From Ignavibacteria bacterium UBA6906 (GTDB lineage Bacteria; Bacteroidota; Ignavibacteria; UBA10030; UBA6906): a stretch of DNA of 8,165 bases. Location: positions 1 to 8,165 of the forward strand of contig DKBG01000107.1 in NCBI GenBank assembly GCA_002451155.1, written 5' to 3'. How positions within the stretch are numbered: the stretch's first letter is position 1; every line of letters starts with the position of its first letter. The position numbers were made by a program, and so were the translations under genes. Shown here piece after piece: positions 1 through 6,816 of this stretch. Under the pieces are notes generated by a model. It was not told the origin of the DNA, searched no databases, and worked only from the letters and a program-made list of their open reading frames with translations.

Positions 1-1522
1 AGTCCGACGCATCGCGAAGCGACGCAGAAGGCTTCGTCCCCGCAGTGGCGGTGCTCCACGAATGTGAAGAGCGGAGGGCCGCGGCGAGCCGGTCGATGAT
101 CGTGCCGATCAGATACCGCGTGATCGCCGCACTGTAGTATTTCGCCCCCTTCTTCAACAGTACCCGGGTCATCTGCAAGCCGCCGACGTTTACTGTCGCA
201 CGGTCTTTCGGGGTGGCCTCGTGCAGAGCGAGGAGCTCGTCGCGCCCCCGCCGCATCCGCTCGACGGTGTAGGGTGAAAAGATATCAAAAATGATGAGAT
301 CACGCTTGTCGGGGGCCTTCCGGCCGTCACGTGTGGGCCACTTTTCCCCGTCCCGCGCAGTCCCGACCGAAAACAAATTCATTGCGGGGACGATGGTGGA
401 TTCTCCCCCTTTCTCGGAGATGTATGAAAAGGGGAAGTTCGGCGTGTGGATATTTGTGAAATGTTTGCCGATGACGACGCTGAATGCTCCGACATGGGAT
501 TCGTACAAGACATACGAGAACGACCCGGTTTTGCAGCCGCGCTCGAAGACACCCTGATGGACAGGGCCGAGCTTGTACATGTGGTTGCTCTGGTTCGTGC
601 CGCTGCCGGCGTTATAGAACGAAAACAGCCCTGCAATCAGCAGGGTGGATTTGTGATGGGTGACTGTGTAGGGACCGGCGAAAACTGAGGCCGCCTCGCC
701 GTGAAACGCTTCGGCGTTGGCGAAGAACAGGGAGTTCTCCGCGGAGAACTGCTTCCCCATTTTGACTCCCTGTCCGACGAAGACTTTGTCGAGAAGCGAG
801 CCGCTTTCGACACGGGCGCCCTCGCTGATCACGAACTCTCGGGCCTGAACTCCATGTCCGATCACTGTGGGGTGTTCCTCACAGCTATTGACCGTGCCGT
901 TTTCAAGGAGGGCAATTCCTTCGATACGGGCGAATGGTCCCACCACCACATTGCGGATTGACGCAGCTCCAATAATGTGCGCCCCCCTCGCCACGACTCC
1001 TCTGACCGGCCTCCGGGCAGCACAATCATCAGCCGTTAGCCGCTGGAGTGCCTGGATGAAGGAGGAGTCATGCCGATGCATAGCATTGAGAAACGCCGTC
1101 TGCGCCGTCAGACGATTGTGGATGGTGGTGCCTCTTCCACCTGCCTCGTTGACGACGTCGATTTCAATCCCGTTCCCGAAGGCGCCCCCTCCCTCTGCCG
1201 TCATGGTGCCGACATCCTGAATGCAGACACCCTCTTCGATGTCGTACCCGGAAAGGATCGTCCTGATTCCGGCGATTCTGGCCCCTGAGGCAATATGGCA
1301 ATCAGAAATTGTCGCATTGTACAGTCCGCACGGGAGAGTAGTCCCACCGGCCGGGACGGTCCCGCTCAAGGTGCCGACCGTGACCTCACCGATAAACACA
1401 ACGTTCCTGATTCTGGTCAGGCTTTCGTCAGGAGAGACCCTGACAGCTGTCCAGTCGGTCGCGCTACAACCCTGTTGTTCGAGCTGACGGATTTCTTTGT
1501 CGGTGCACTTTTGCGGTTTCAT
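1..1522 (-). CDS. DUF4954 family protein, left-handed beta-helix (hexapeptide-repeat) type, C-terminus cut by window edge
   Basis: Reading the minus strand from the ATG at 1522 gives one uninterrupted frame of 507 codons to the left edge; the stop lies outside. The N-terminus (KCTDKEIRQLEQQGCSATDW) and the central block (QFSAENSLFFANAEAFHGEA about residues 258-277, FAGPYTVTHHKSTLLIAGLF at 281-300, SGTNQSNHMYKLGPVHQG at 307-324, KTGSFSYVLY at 331-340) are ones I recognise from DUF4954. Residues about 40-120 and 175-260 are rich in short V/I/G-spaced turns typical of the left-handed beta-helix fold of sugar acyltransferases and nucleotidyltransferases. Family members are, from memory, about 650-750 aa, so perhaps a quarter is missing. 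There is no signal peptide, so it is probably cytoplasmic. Biochemical function is unknown; a role on activated sugars is inference from fold only. No good Shine-Dalgarno precedes the ATG, but no in-frame alternative start is visible nearby and the N-terminus fits the family. Confidence 0.9.
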   Translation of the reverse strand, partial: MKPQKCTDKEIRQLEQQGCSATDWTAVRVSPDESLTRIRNVVFIGEVTVGTLSGTVPAGGTTLPCGLYNATISDCHIASGARIAGIRTILSGYDIEEGVCIQDVGTMTAEGGGAFGNGIEIDVVNEAGGRGTTIHNRLTAQTAFLNAMHRHDSSFIQALQRLTADDCAARRPVRGVVARGAHIIGAASIRNVVVGPFARIEGIALLENGTVNSCEEHPTVIGHGVQAREFVISEGARVESGSLLDKVFVGQGVKMGKQFSAENSLFFANAEAFHGEAASVFAGPYTVTHHKSTLLIAGLFSFYNAGSGTNQSNHMYKLGPVHQGVFERGCKTGSFSYVLYESHVGAFSVVIGKHFTNIHTPNFPFSYISEKGGESTIVPAMNLFSVGTARDGEKWPTRDGRKAPDKRDLIIFDIFSPYTVERMRRGRDELLALHEATPKDRATVNVGGLQMTRVLLKKGAKYYSAAITRYLIGTIIDRLAAALRSSHSWSTATAGTKPSASLRDASD

Positions 1523-1580
1523 TGTCGAGTAATGTGGTTTCTGGAACTGGGATACGTGGAAGCGCCCTGCGCGTGGGATT

Positions 1581-1595
1581 GTCGCGCGGCGCGAC
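1581..1595 (-). other. GC-rich hairpin in the leader of the DUF4954 gene
   Basis: GTCGCG and CGCGAC form a perfect 6-bp stem with a 3-nt loop, about 59 nt upstream of the DUF4954 start. Neither strand has a T-run after the stem, so it is not an intrinsic terminator. If the weak -10 at 1599-1604 is real, the mRNA would begin almost exactly at this hairpin. A regulatory or mRNA-stabilising role is only a suggestion. Confidence 0.35.
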
Positions 1596-1598
1596 CGC

Positions 1599-1604
1599 AA
1601 GATA
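1599..1604 (-). promoter_or_regulatory. Weak candidate -10 element for the DUF4954 gene
   Basis: On the minus strand this reads TATCTT, followed by G, a plausible -10 hexamer 77 nt upstream of the ATG at 1522. No convincing -35 lies 16-18 nt further up: TTGAGA is present but about 22 nt away, too far for a standard promoter. The 157-bp gap between the beta-helix gene and this one suggests some separate start, but read-through from upstream is equally possible. Confidence 0.2.
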
Positions 1605-1670
1605 GGAAAAAGTCTCGAAAAAGGCGTCTCAACCGGGAGCAGATGTGATCCAGCGTACCTTCCCGTTCCT

Positions 1671-1695
1671 CCCGCGCGTTCACCGCGGGTTTTTT
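1671..1695 (+). terminator. Intrinsic terminator, plus-strand orientation
   Basis: CCCGCG (1671-1676), a 7-nt loop, CGCGGG (1684-1689), then six T (1690-1695) form a textbook rho-independent terminator for rightward transcription. The flanking genes both run leftward, so no plus-strand gene ends here. The hairpin spans the stop codon of the beta-helix gene (1680-1682). On the minus strand the stem is not followed by T, so it would not be a classical terminator for that gene. It could stop antisense transcription entering the beta-helix gene. Confidence 0.55.
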
Positions 1696-3881
1696 GCCCC
1701 ACTGCCCGCGTCCGGCCCGATGAGGTCAAAGGGAATTGGCGTGAATCCGGGGATTTCTCTGTAAATCCGCGAGTCACGTCTGAGAAGGAAGTTCATTCGG
1801 GCCCCGTCAACAAATCCCGGGTCATCAGCTGTCTGCAAGGTGTTGCGCTTCTCCATCTGGGCGTACTCACCGTCCAGGACCAGCGGTGCGGAGCAACGCA
1901 CAACACAGTTTCGATCCATGAGGTTTCCACGGGGGCGCATCCCAACATATGTGATACCGTCGGGAAGCAGGTTCAACCAGTCCCTCAGGTCCGGGTATCG
2001 TGTGCTGTATGGCGGTTTCCGGATGTCCACAGACTCGAGGAGCTGCCGCGCGTACAACCCGCCGCTTCCGAAATACCGGGCCACGGTTTCATCCGTTCGT
2101 GCCATCCAGACGGAGGTTGCACGCACAGCCGGTCCGGCGCAGTCAATGAAGATGTTGTTCCGGACGGTATTCGCATGTCCGCTGATCGTCAGAATTGCCC
2201 CACCGGCTATCCGGACAAAGACGTTGCCCTCAATGCTGGTGCCGCTTGCCCCCTCACCGAGGATCACTCCCGACGGGGATCCGTCACTTCGACCGATGTC
2301 ATGGAAGAAATTGTGGCGTATAGTGTTTCCCCGGTCGCTCGGATCCTGTCCGAGATACCATGCGGACACATTCTCCCCACTGAGGGCGACATGATGGATG
2401 TGATTCGACTCGAAGAGGTGGTCATTCCCACGGGCGATGATTGCCTGACAGGGGATACTGAAAAGTTCGTTGTGATCAACCCGGTTTCCGCATCCGTCTA
2501 CGGCGATCGCCGGCCATTGAAAAGTGATCCACCTGTTCGTGTCATGGATCCGACAATCGGTCACGGTGTTTCCGCCCGCGCTCAGCTCGCTCTTGCTGCC
2601 TCCGCCGAGGAAGATTCCCCCTGATCCGGTATTGTACACCTCACACCTGATGATGCGGTTATTCCTGCCGGCCTGCCGATCCCACGAAGTGTACCGGGAG
2701 ATCTGGTTCTGGAGGGATCCGACGATCCGGCTCGCCGGAACGCCGTCGTACAGCTCGGGAAGGGGAGAAGGCGAGGTCTTCCGTGCTCCCTGGCCGAACA
2801 GGATGCCCAGGGTTCCCACATTCCGTACGACACAGTCCTCGATCTGATTCCCCTCCCCACCCTCGATCGATACTCCAATTCCCCTTCCGGCCTCGATCGT
2901 CAGCCCGCGGAGGGTTATGCAGGTGGCTGATTCCAGGGAGAGAATCGGCTCTTGAAATATTGTCGCTATGATTTCGGCGTTTCGAACGTCGGAGGGAGGC
3001 CAGAAGTAGATTTTCCCCCGCTTCCGGTCGAGATACCATTCGCCGGGCGCGTCGAGCTCTTCCGGGATGTTCAGCGCGACATAGGACTGAAAAGGTTCCC
3101 CTCCCCCCAATCCGTACACATGAGGACTTGACAGGAGAATCCGCCGCGAGAGCGTGTCAATCGATGCGACGCGAATCATCTCATCCGCCCACCCCCAGCG
3201 AAATGTACCGTGAAGCCAGAGATCCCGTTCCCTTGTCCAAGTCGAATGCCTCCGGTCATTGTACACAAATGACCCTCCGCGAGTGCTCGTGTCCCCCCGG
3301 GAAGGGTTGGAGCCGGGGTCAATGACTTTTCCGATCGGGATACTTCCTGTGTTTGGATACCTGGCGAGAGGGAGAGGAACCGTATTGAAGATCACTTCGA
3401 GTGGGGCGGGAGGGACCGGGCGGCCTGACCCGATTTGCGCGAGCGCCCCGTACTCGGTGATATCAGCCTTCCAGAGGTCAATCTCCAGTACGTGTGGGCG
3501 TGCCGCCGCCGGGAGGCGGGCAACGATGCTCTTCTCTGTTACGGGAACGCAGAGCCCGGGGTCTATGGTCTTTCCGCCCAGAATTCGAACATTCGCTCCA
3601 CGAACGGAGCGAAAGACCACCCTCGATTCCGGCGTTCCGGAATGCTCCCTTCCAAGTCTGAGAGGATCCCTGAGTTCATACACGCCCCCATGGATCCAGA
3701 TAGTGAGCCCTCCACCGGGGAGTCCGCGGGAAGCCTTGATTCCCTTTACCGCGTTTGACGCCCGTTCCAGCGTGCGGAACGGCTTTCCCTCGGTTCCAGG
3801 CCACCCGTCATTTCCCGTCGGGGACACGTACAGGTCATTCCCTGAAACGAACAGGAACACACAAAGGAGAACTGTAGGCAT
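1680..3881 (-). CDS. Exported right-handed parallel beta-helix protein, GH141-like layout
   Basis: 733 aa. A short hydrophobic N-terminus (residues 2-13) is followed by NDLYVSPTGNDGWPGTEGKPFRTL, the opening of the DUF1565-type parallel beta-helix proteins. Then come the GG-V-Y-L, DSGT-like (HSGTPES, 80-86) and RILGG (99-103) segments, LARYPN (172-177), RWGWADEMIRV (228-238), LDAPGEWYLDR (276-286) and YFWPP (292-296). From about 345 to 670 there are repeated N-x-I/V-x-x-C/N-x-I/V-H/Y turns (NQIEDCVV, NRIIRCEVYN, NTVTDCRIHD, NRVDHNELF, NTIRHNFFHD, NTVRNNIFID), typical PbH1 coils. The end (DDPGFVD, GFTPIPFDLIGP) is also usual. This layout resembles GH141-type glycosidases, but I cannot assign catalytic residues or a substrate. 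It probably acts on polysaccharide outside the cytoplasm. An in-frame TGA lies three codons upstream of ATG 3881, so the start cannot be extended. The signal segment lacks a positive n-region. A GAGAGG stretch sits only about 2 nt before the ATG, which is unusually close for a ribosome binding site. Confidence 0.85.
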   Translation of the reverse strand: MPTVLLCVFLFVSGNDLYVSPTGNDGWPGTEGKPFRTLERASNAVKGIKASRGLPGGGLTIWIHGGVYELRDPLRLGREHSGTPESRVVFRSVRGANVRILGGKTIDPGLCVPVTEKSIVARLPAAARPHVLEIDLWKADITEYGALAQIGSGRPVPPAPLEVIFNTVPLPLARYPNTGSIPIGKVIDPGSNPSRGDTSTRGGSFVYNDRRHSTWTRERDLWLHGTFRWGWADEMIRVASIDTLSRRILLSSPHVYGLGGGEPFQSYVALNIPEELDAPGEWYLDRKRGKIYFWPPSDVRNAEIIATIFQEPILSLESATCITLRGLTIEAGRGIGVSIEGGEGNQIEDCVVRNVGTLGILFGQGARKTSPSPLPELYDGVPASRIVGSLQNQISRYTSWDRQAGRNNRIIRCEVYNTGSGGIFLGGGSKSELSAGGNTVTDCRIHDTNRWITFQWPAIAVDGCGNRVDHNELFSIPCQAIIARGNDHLFESNHIHHVALSGENVSAWYLGQDPSDRGNTIRHNFFHDIGRSDGSPSGVILGEGASGTSIEGNVFVRIAGGAILTISGHANTVRNNIFIDCAGPAVRATSVWMARTDETVARYFGSGGLYARQLLESVDIRKPPYSTRYPDLRDWLNLLPDGITYVGMRPRGNLMDRNCVVRCSAPLVLDGEYAQMEKRNTLQTADDPGFVDGARMNFLLRRDSRIYREIPGFTPIPFDLIGPDAGSGAKNPR

Positions 3882-3903
3882 AGCCTCTCAATACGTAATG
3901 AAG

Positions 3904-3917
3904 GGCGTTGGCACGCC
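3904..3917 (-). other. Small hairpin upstream of the beta-helix gene
   Basis: In the 120-bp gap between the Fe-S gene and the beta-helix gene, GGCGT and ACGCC form a perfect 5-bp stem with a 4-nt loop, 22 nt before the ATG at 3881. There is no T-run on either strand, so it is not a terminator. I find no clear promoter in this gap, so the beta-helix gene may be read through from the Fe-S gene. Confidence 0.25.
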
Positions 3918-4001
3918 GGTATTCTCAGGAGGTACAGCGTGACGACGTGGGAGACAGGCGCCTGCCTCGCTGACAGGCAAAACCTCCAGCTGCCGCGCAG
4001 A

Positions 4002-4967
4002 TCACCCGGAGACCGGCTGTTTGGCGGACAGACTGCTCTCCATGAGGGCGTGAATGTCCAGGGGGATGCCGCGCGAGGGCTCGAGGGAGAGAGCGAGTGC
4101 TTCATGGGGACATTTGCCCGAGCAGACCCCGCATCCCATGCACCTTGACGAATCAACATGATTCTTGCCATTCACAATCACTAATGCCCCAAACTGACAG
4201 AATTCGATACAGGTGCCGCACCCGATACAGAGCTGCTCTGCGACCCGGCTGATATATCCGGAGGAAGCGAGCATTGGTGTGCCGTGACGATGCGCCTGTA
4301 GAGCACCGCAGCAACAGCTGCAACAATTACAGATTGCATAAAATCGATTCAACATCGCGTCTTTGAAGAACGCATGATGCACATGGCCCCGTTCGTGTTC
4401 CTCCCGCAACACGACGAGAGCTTCAGCCTGGGTGATACGTCTTGCTTTTTCCGGGTGGTGCTCAAGCATGAAGCCGGCAAAAGGCTCGCCGATAATCAGG
4501 CAGACATCCAGGGGCTCGCAGGGCTTTTCTCTCGAGGCGCGACAGGGACACCTGAGGAGGGTGATGTGGTCGGGATTCTTCAGAATGATGTCCCTCGCGC
4601 GGGCAAAAGGAATGACCCGCTCAAGATCTGTCACACGGATCTCCTGCTGGACCGAAACAAGCTTTGTTGCCTCCTCGTGGGGGACTACCTTCCCGTGATA
4701 GGTGTCGGCGAACGTCACATCCCCGTTCTTCAGCGGGCTGTAGCTGGAACTCACCCTGGCGAGCGATTCAACCCGTGCAAGGAATGGCTGGAATAGCCAG
4801 GCGAACGGGTGCTCTCCCGTCCCCAAGCCAATATAGAGGTATGGCCAGCGGCCGTACAGGTATCCGTGCACGAATTCAAGTATTGAGGGATTGGGACTAT
4901 TCCGCCATTCCTTGAAGAAGGCGCGTGTCGAGGGCCGTATGAATCGGTCTACCCATCGTGGAAGCAT
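4002..4967 (-). CDS. Cysteine-rich 2[4Fe-4S] ferredoxin-domain protein of unknown role
   Basis: 321 aa from the ATG at 4967. Near the C-terminus are two ferredoxin motifs: C247-x2-C250-x2-C253-x3-C257 and C276-x2-C279-x2-C282-x3-C286-P, which bind two [4Fe-4S] clusters. Before them lie two further cysteine groups: RCPCR with C140, C142, C150 and C156, and the very dense CNCCSCCC at 213-220, preceded by a His-rich stretch (EHERGHVHH, 190-198). These could carry another cluster or metal. The N-terminal 130 residues contain an aromatic segment (YLYGRWPYLYIGLG) but no clear transmembrane helix or signal peptide, so it is probably cytoplasmic. I recognise this arrangement from uncharacterised ferredoxin-like proteins of anaerobes and know no defined reaction; electron transfer is inferred. 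The frame opens to an ATG at 5063, but AGGAGA 5 nt before 4967 and a promoter at 5003-5031 make 4967 the likely start. It is divergent from the permease and 120 bp upstream of the beta-helix gene. Confidence 0.85.
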   Translation of the reverse strand: MLPRWVDRFIRPSTRAFFKEWRNSPNPSILEFVHGYLYGRWPYLYIGLGTGEHPFAWLFQPFLARVESLARVSSSYSPLKNGDVTFADTYHGKVVPHEEATKLVSVQQEIRVTDLERVIPFARARDIILKNPDHITLLRCPCRASREKPCEPLDVCLIIGEPFAGFMLEHHPEKARRITQAEALVVLREEHERGHVHHAFFKDAMLNRFYAICNCCSCCCGALQAHRHGTPMLASSGYISRVAEQLCIGCGTCIEFCQFGALVIVNGKNHVDSSRCMGCGVCSGKCPHEALALSLEPSRGIPLDIHALMESSLSAKQPVSG

Positions 4968-4972
4968 CACGT

Positions 4973-4978
4973 TCTCCT
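4973..4978 (-). promoter_or_regulatory. Ribosome binding site fixing the start of the Fe-S gene
   Basis: On the minus strand AGGAGA lies 5 nt before the ATG at 4967. This is the best Shine-Dalgarno of any in-frame start: the ATGs at 4994 and 5063 have none as good, and the latter lies upstream of the proposed promoter. Confidence 0.75.
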
Positions 4979-5002
4979 GCCGTGGCACATCCATCCCAGA
5001 AA

Positions 5003-5031
5003 AATCTATTGAGAAATCCAGCCAATGGCAA
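5003..5031 (-). promoter_or_regulatory. Sigma70-like promoter for the Fe-S gene
   Basis: On the minus strand TTGCCA (5026-5031), a 17-nt spacer and TAGATT (5003-5008) match the sigma70 pattern with ideal spacing. The transcript would begin near 4996, giving a leader of about 29 nt with a good ribosome binding site. It faces away from the permease promoter. Confidence 0.6.
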
Positions 5032-5064
5032 CCAGGGGTCTGAGATTCTGGCGGGGCGGCCACG

Positions 5065-5080
5065 ATCCCGCCGGCGGTAT
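5065..5080. promoter_or_regulatory. Near-palindrome between divergent promoters, possible operator
   Basis: The core CCGCCGGCGG (5068-5077) is a perfect 10-bp palindrome. With one mismatched pair it extends to 16 bp (AT at 5065-5066, AT at 5079-5080). It sits 5 bp upstream of the permease -35 and about 33 bp beyond the Fe-S -35, where a shared regulator could bind. GC-rich palindromes also arise by chance, so this is tentative. Confidence 0.3.
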
Positions 5081-5085
5081 GTCTC

Positions 5086-5114
5086 TTGACACTTCAGAAA
5101 ATTCTCTCTACGAT
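5086..5114 (+). promoter_or_regulatory. Sigma70-like promoter for the permease operon
   Basis: A consensus TTGACA (5086-5091), a 17-nt spacer and TACGAT (5109-5114) form a strong sigma70-type promoter. Transcription would start near 5121, leaving a leader of about 120 nt before the permease ATG at 5240. Confidence 0.7.
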
Positions 5115-5130
5115 AGCACCATCGAGCTGC

Positions 5131-5163
5131 ACTGGGAACGCCGCCCCCGGCCGTTCCACCAGT
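5131..5163 (+). other. Hairpin in the permease leader RNA
   Basis: ACTGG (5131-5135) pairs with CCAGT (5159-5163), and GAACG (5136-5140) with CGTTC (5152-5156), giving a 10-bp stem interrupted by a 2-nt bulge, with an 11-nt GC-rich loop. It begins about 10 nt after the predicted transcript start. No T-run follows, and it does not match a riboswitch I recognise. It could affect mRNA stability or bind a regulator. Confidence 0.4.
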
Positions 5164-5239
5164 TGGTGCCGTTGTCACCGATCCGGGCCCAGATTGGCGT
5201 TTGTACACCCTGTGACCTGCACCCTTCTCCGGAGTATCC

Positions 5240-6634
5240 ATGGCAGAGTTCGAACGAGAACCGGTACCGCAGGAGAGACTGAAATCCCTTCGGTCATTCG
5301 TCAGCCTGTATGCGGGAGAACATGTGGCGGGTACGGAATTCATGATCGGCCCGCTCTTTCTCGCAGCCGGGGTGAGCGCGTTCGATCTGCTCATCGGTCT
5401 CCTGGTGGGGAATATTCTGGCGGTTCTCAGCTGGGCGTTCATCTGCGCCCCCGTCGCGGTATCGGAGCGATTGACCCTCTATTACAAGCTGGAACGAATA
5501 TGCGGGTCCGGACTGGTCCGGATCTACAATGTGGCGAATGGCGTGCTCTTTTGTATCCTTGCAGGTGCGATGGTGTCGGTGTCAGCGACTGCTGTCGGTC
5601 TCCCGTTTGACATGAAGATGCCATCCCTTGAGGACATCCTGCCAAACAGTGTCGGCTGGGTCGGGGCTGTGGTGCTCATCGGTGCCGTTTTCGGCTTCGT
5701 CGCCGCGAAAGGGTATGACGCGATGGCGAGGGTGGCGTCACTCTCCGCTCCCTGGATCGCGCTGGTTTTCCTGGCGTGCGGCATTGTTGCGCTCCCCGCG
5801 CTGGGAATCAATTCGCTGGCCGAATTCTGGGAGGTGGCAAACCGGAAAATCTGGACGGGTGGTGATCCGATGACCGGACAGACGAAATTCACCATCTGGC
5901 ATGTCATATTTTTCGCCTGGTTCTGTAATGCGGCGATGCACCTGGGGATGGCGGATATGTCGATCTTCCGGTATGCGCGGAAATGGCAATATGGATTCTC
6001 GTCCGCTGCCGGCATGTTCGTAGGTCATTATATGGCATGGATCTCCGCCTCGCTCCTGTTTGCCGTGCAGCTCATGGCGGATCCGTCGAACGGAAAGGTT
6101 GCGCCCGGCCCGATGGCGTACAGTGCGGTTGGGGTCACCGGACTTCTCTGTGTCGTGATTGCGGGATGGACCACGGCAAACCCGACTATATACAGAGCTG
6201 GGCTGGCATTTCAGGCACTCTATCCGCGCTCGTCCCGGTTTACCGTGACCCTTGTCGCTGGAGGGGTTGCCACTGTCGGTGCGCTGTTCCCAGGCATTGT
6301 GATGAGACTTCTGGATTTTGTGGGGCTGTACGGGACGATTCTAGTGCCCATGGGTGCCCTCATAGTCGTTGAGCACTACCTTTTTCCCCTCTGGGGGCTC
6401 GAAAGGGAACTTGCCAGCAGGAGAGGAATCCGGTTCAGTCTAACGGCCGGCGTGTCCTGGCTGGGGGCCCTTGGTGTGTGCGGAATTCTCAACCTGGTAT
6501 TCGGGGTGCAGGTCTTCTTCCTTGCACTTCCAGGGTGGCTGGTAGCGGGACTGCTCTATTTTTCCCTCTCATTTGTGCGAAAACCGGGGGCCCGCCCGAC
6601 TCACACAGCCGCGGGTGAGGTGCCCAATGCGTAA
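5240..6634 (+). CDS. NCS1-type (purine/cytosine permease-like) membrane transporter
   Basis: 464 aa with about 12 hydrophobic segments (roughly 30-45, 49-73, 96-118, 139-157, 167-189, 217-236, 253-278, 295-312, 333-355, 357-378, 402-421, 424-446), the usual length and topology for NCS1 transporters, so it lies in the inner membrane. The start region (SLYAGEHVAGTEFMIGPLF) fits TM1 of this family, and GWTTANPTIYRAGLAFQ (309-325) matches the conserved TM8 region seen in CodB-like permeases. WFCNAAMHLGMADMSIFRYA (227-246) is a second conserved-looking block. NCS1 proteins import nucleobases or related compounds with Na+ or H+; the substrate here cannot be read from the sequence. The ATG has GGAG (5231-5234) 5 nt before it and a strong promoter upstream. 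The stop overlaps the next gene, so the two are translationally coupled. Confidence 0.85.
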   Translation: MAEFEREPVPQERLKSLRSFVSLYAGEHVAGTEFMIGPLFLAAGVSAFDLLIGLLVGNILAVLSWAFICAPVAVSERLTLYYKLERICGSGLVRIYNVANGVLFCILAGAMVSVSATAVGLPFDMKMPSLEDILPNSVGWVGAVVLIGAVFGFVAAKGYDAMARVASLSAPWIALVFLACGIVALPALGINSLAEFWEVANRKIWTGGDPMTGQTKFTIWHVIFFAWFCNAAMHLGMADMSIFRYARKWQYGFSSAAGMFVGHYMAWISASLLFAVQLMADPSNGKVAPGPMAYSAVGVTGLLCVVIAGWTTANPTIYRAGLAFQALYPRSSRFTVTLVAGGVATVGALFPGIVMRLLDFVGLYGTILVPMGALIVVEHYLFPLWGLERELASRRGIRFSLTAGVSWLGALGVCGILNLVFGVQVFFLALPGWLVAGLLYFSLSFVRKPGARPTHTAAGEVPNA

Positions 6635-6815
6635 TGCCCTGTTGCTTCTCTCCTGGTGTGGCCTGGTGCTGACGGTTCTCCCTGCGCTCCTTTACTTTTC
6701 CGGCGTGTCGGATACCGGTACTATGAAGGGTCTTCTCCTGGTGGGGACCGGTCTCTGGTTCTGTGCCCGGATCCCTCTCCCGGAAAAGAGAGACAGGGAC
6801 GAAGACGCGTTGTAG
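6627..6815 (+). CDS. Small two-TM membrane protein coupled to the permease
   Basis: 62 aa: MRNALLLLSWCGLVLTVLP begins a first hydrophobic segment (about 3-25), a short loop (SGVSDTGTMKG) follows, then a second segment (about 35-47, LLLVGTGLWFCA), and a charged tail (EKRDRDEDAL). The ATG overlaps the permease stop by 8 nt and has GAGG (6617-6620) 6 nt upstream, inside the permease gene. An in-frame start at 6573 exists but lacks these features. Tight coupling suggests a partner or stabilising subunit of the permease. Short proteins of similar shape (two TM helices, a T-x-K-x-L-M/L-x-V-G-T-x-L-W-F pattern) are familiar to me as unnamed proteins of environmental bacteria, but I cannot verify that here. 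Confidence 0.75.
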   Translation: MRNALLLLSWCGLVLTVLPALLYFSGVSDTGTMKGLLLVGTGLWFCARIPLPEKRDRDEDAL

Positions 6816-6816
6816 A

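Noticed and set aside
291..1648. A series of plus-strand ORFs (291-557, 446-688, 701-961, 867-1220, 1295-1648 and others)
   Set aside because: They lie almost entirely antisense to the uninterrupted DUF4954 frame, whose translation matches a known family. Their own translations have no coherent motif.
1671..1695. Hairpin as terminator of the beta-helix gene on its own strand
   Set aside because: On the minus strand the A-run precedes the stem and no T-run follows; only the plus-strand orientation fits an intrinsic terminator.
2175..2624. Plus-strand 149-aa ORF inside the beta-helix gene
   Set aside because: Antisense to well-formed PbH1 repeats; a shadow frame.
3939..4148. Plus-strand 69-aa ORF with GTG start and a perfect AGGAGGT 5 nt upstream
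   Set aside because: Despite the fine ribosome binding site, most of it is antisense to the end of the Fe-S gene, including the second ferredoxin motif, and the protein has no recognisable features. Ribosome profiling could revive it.
4968..5063. N-terminal extension of the Fe-S protein to the ATG at 5063
   Set aside because: The extra 32 residues overlap the predicted promoter, look non-coding, and have no ribosome binding site comparable to AGGAGA before 4967.
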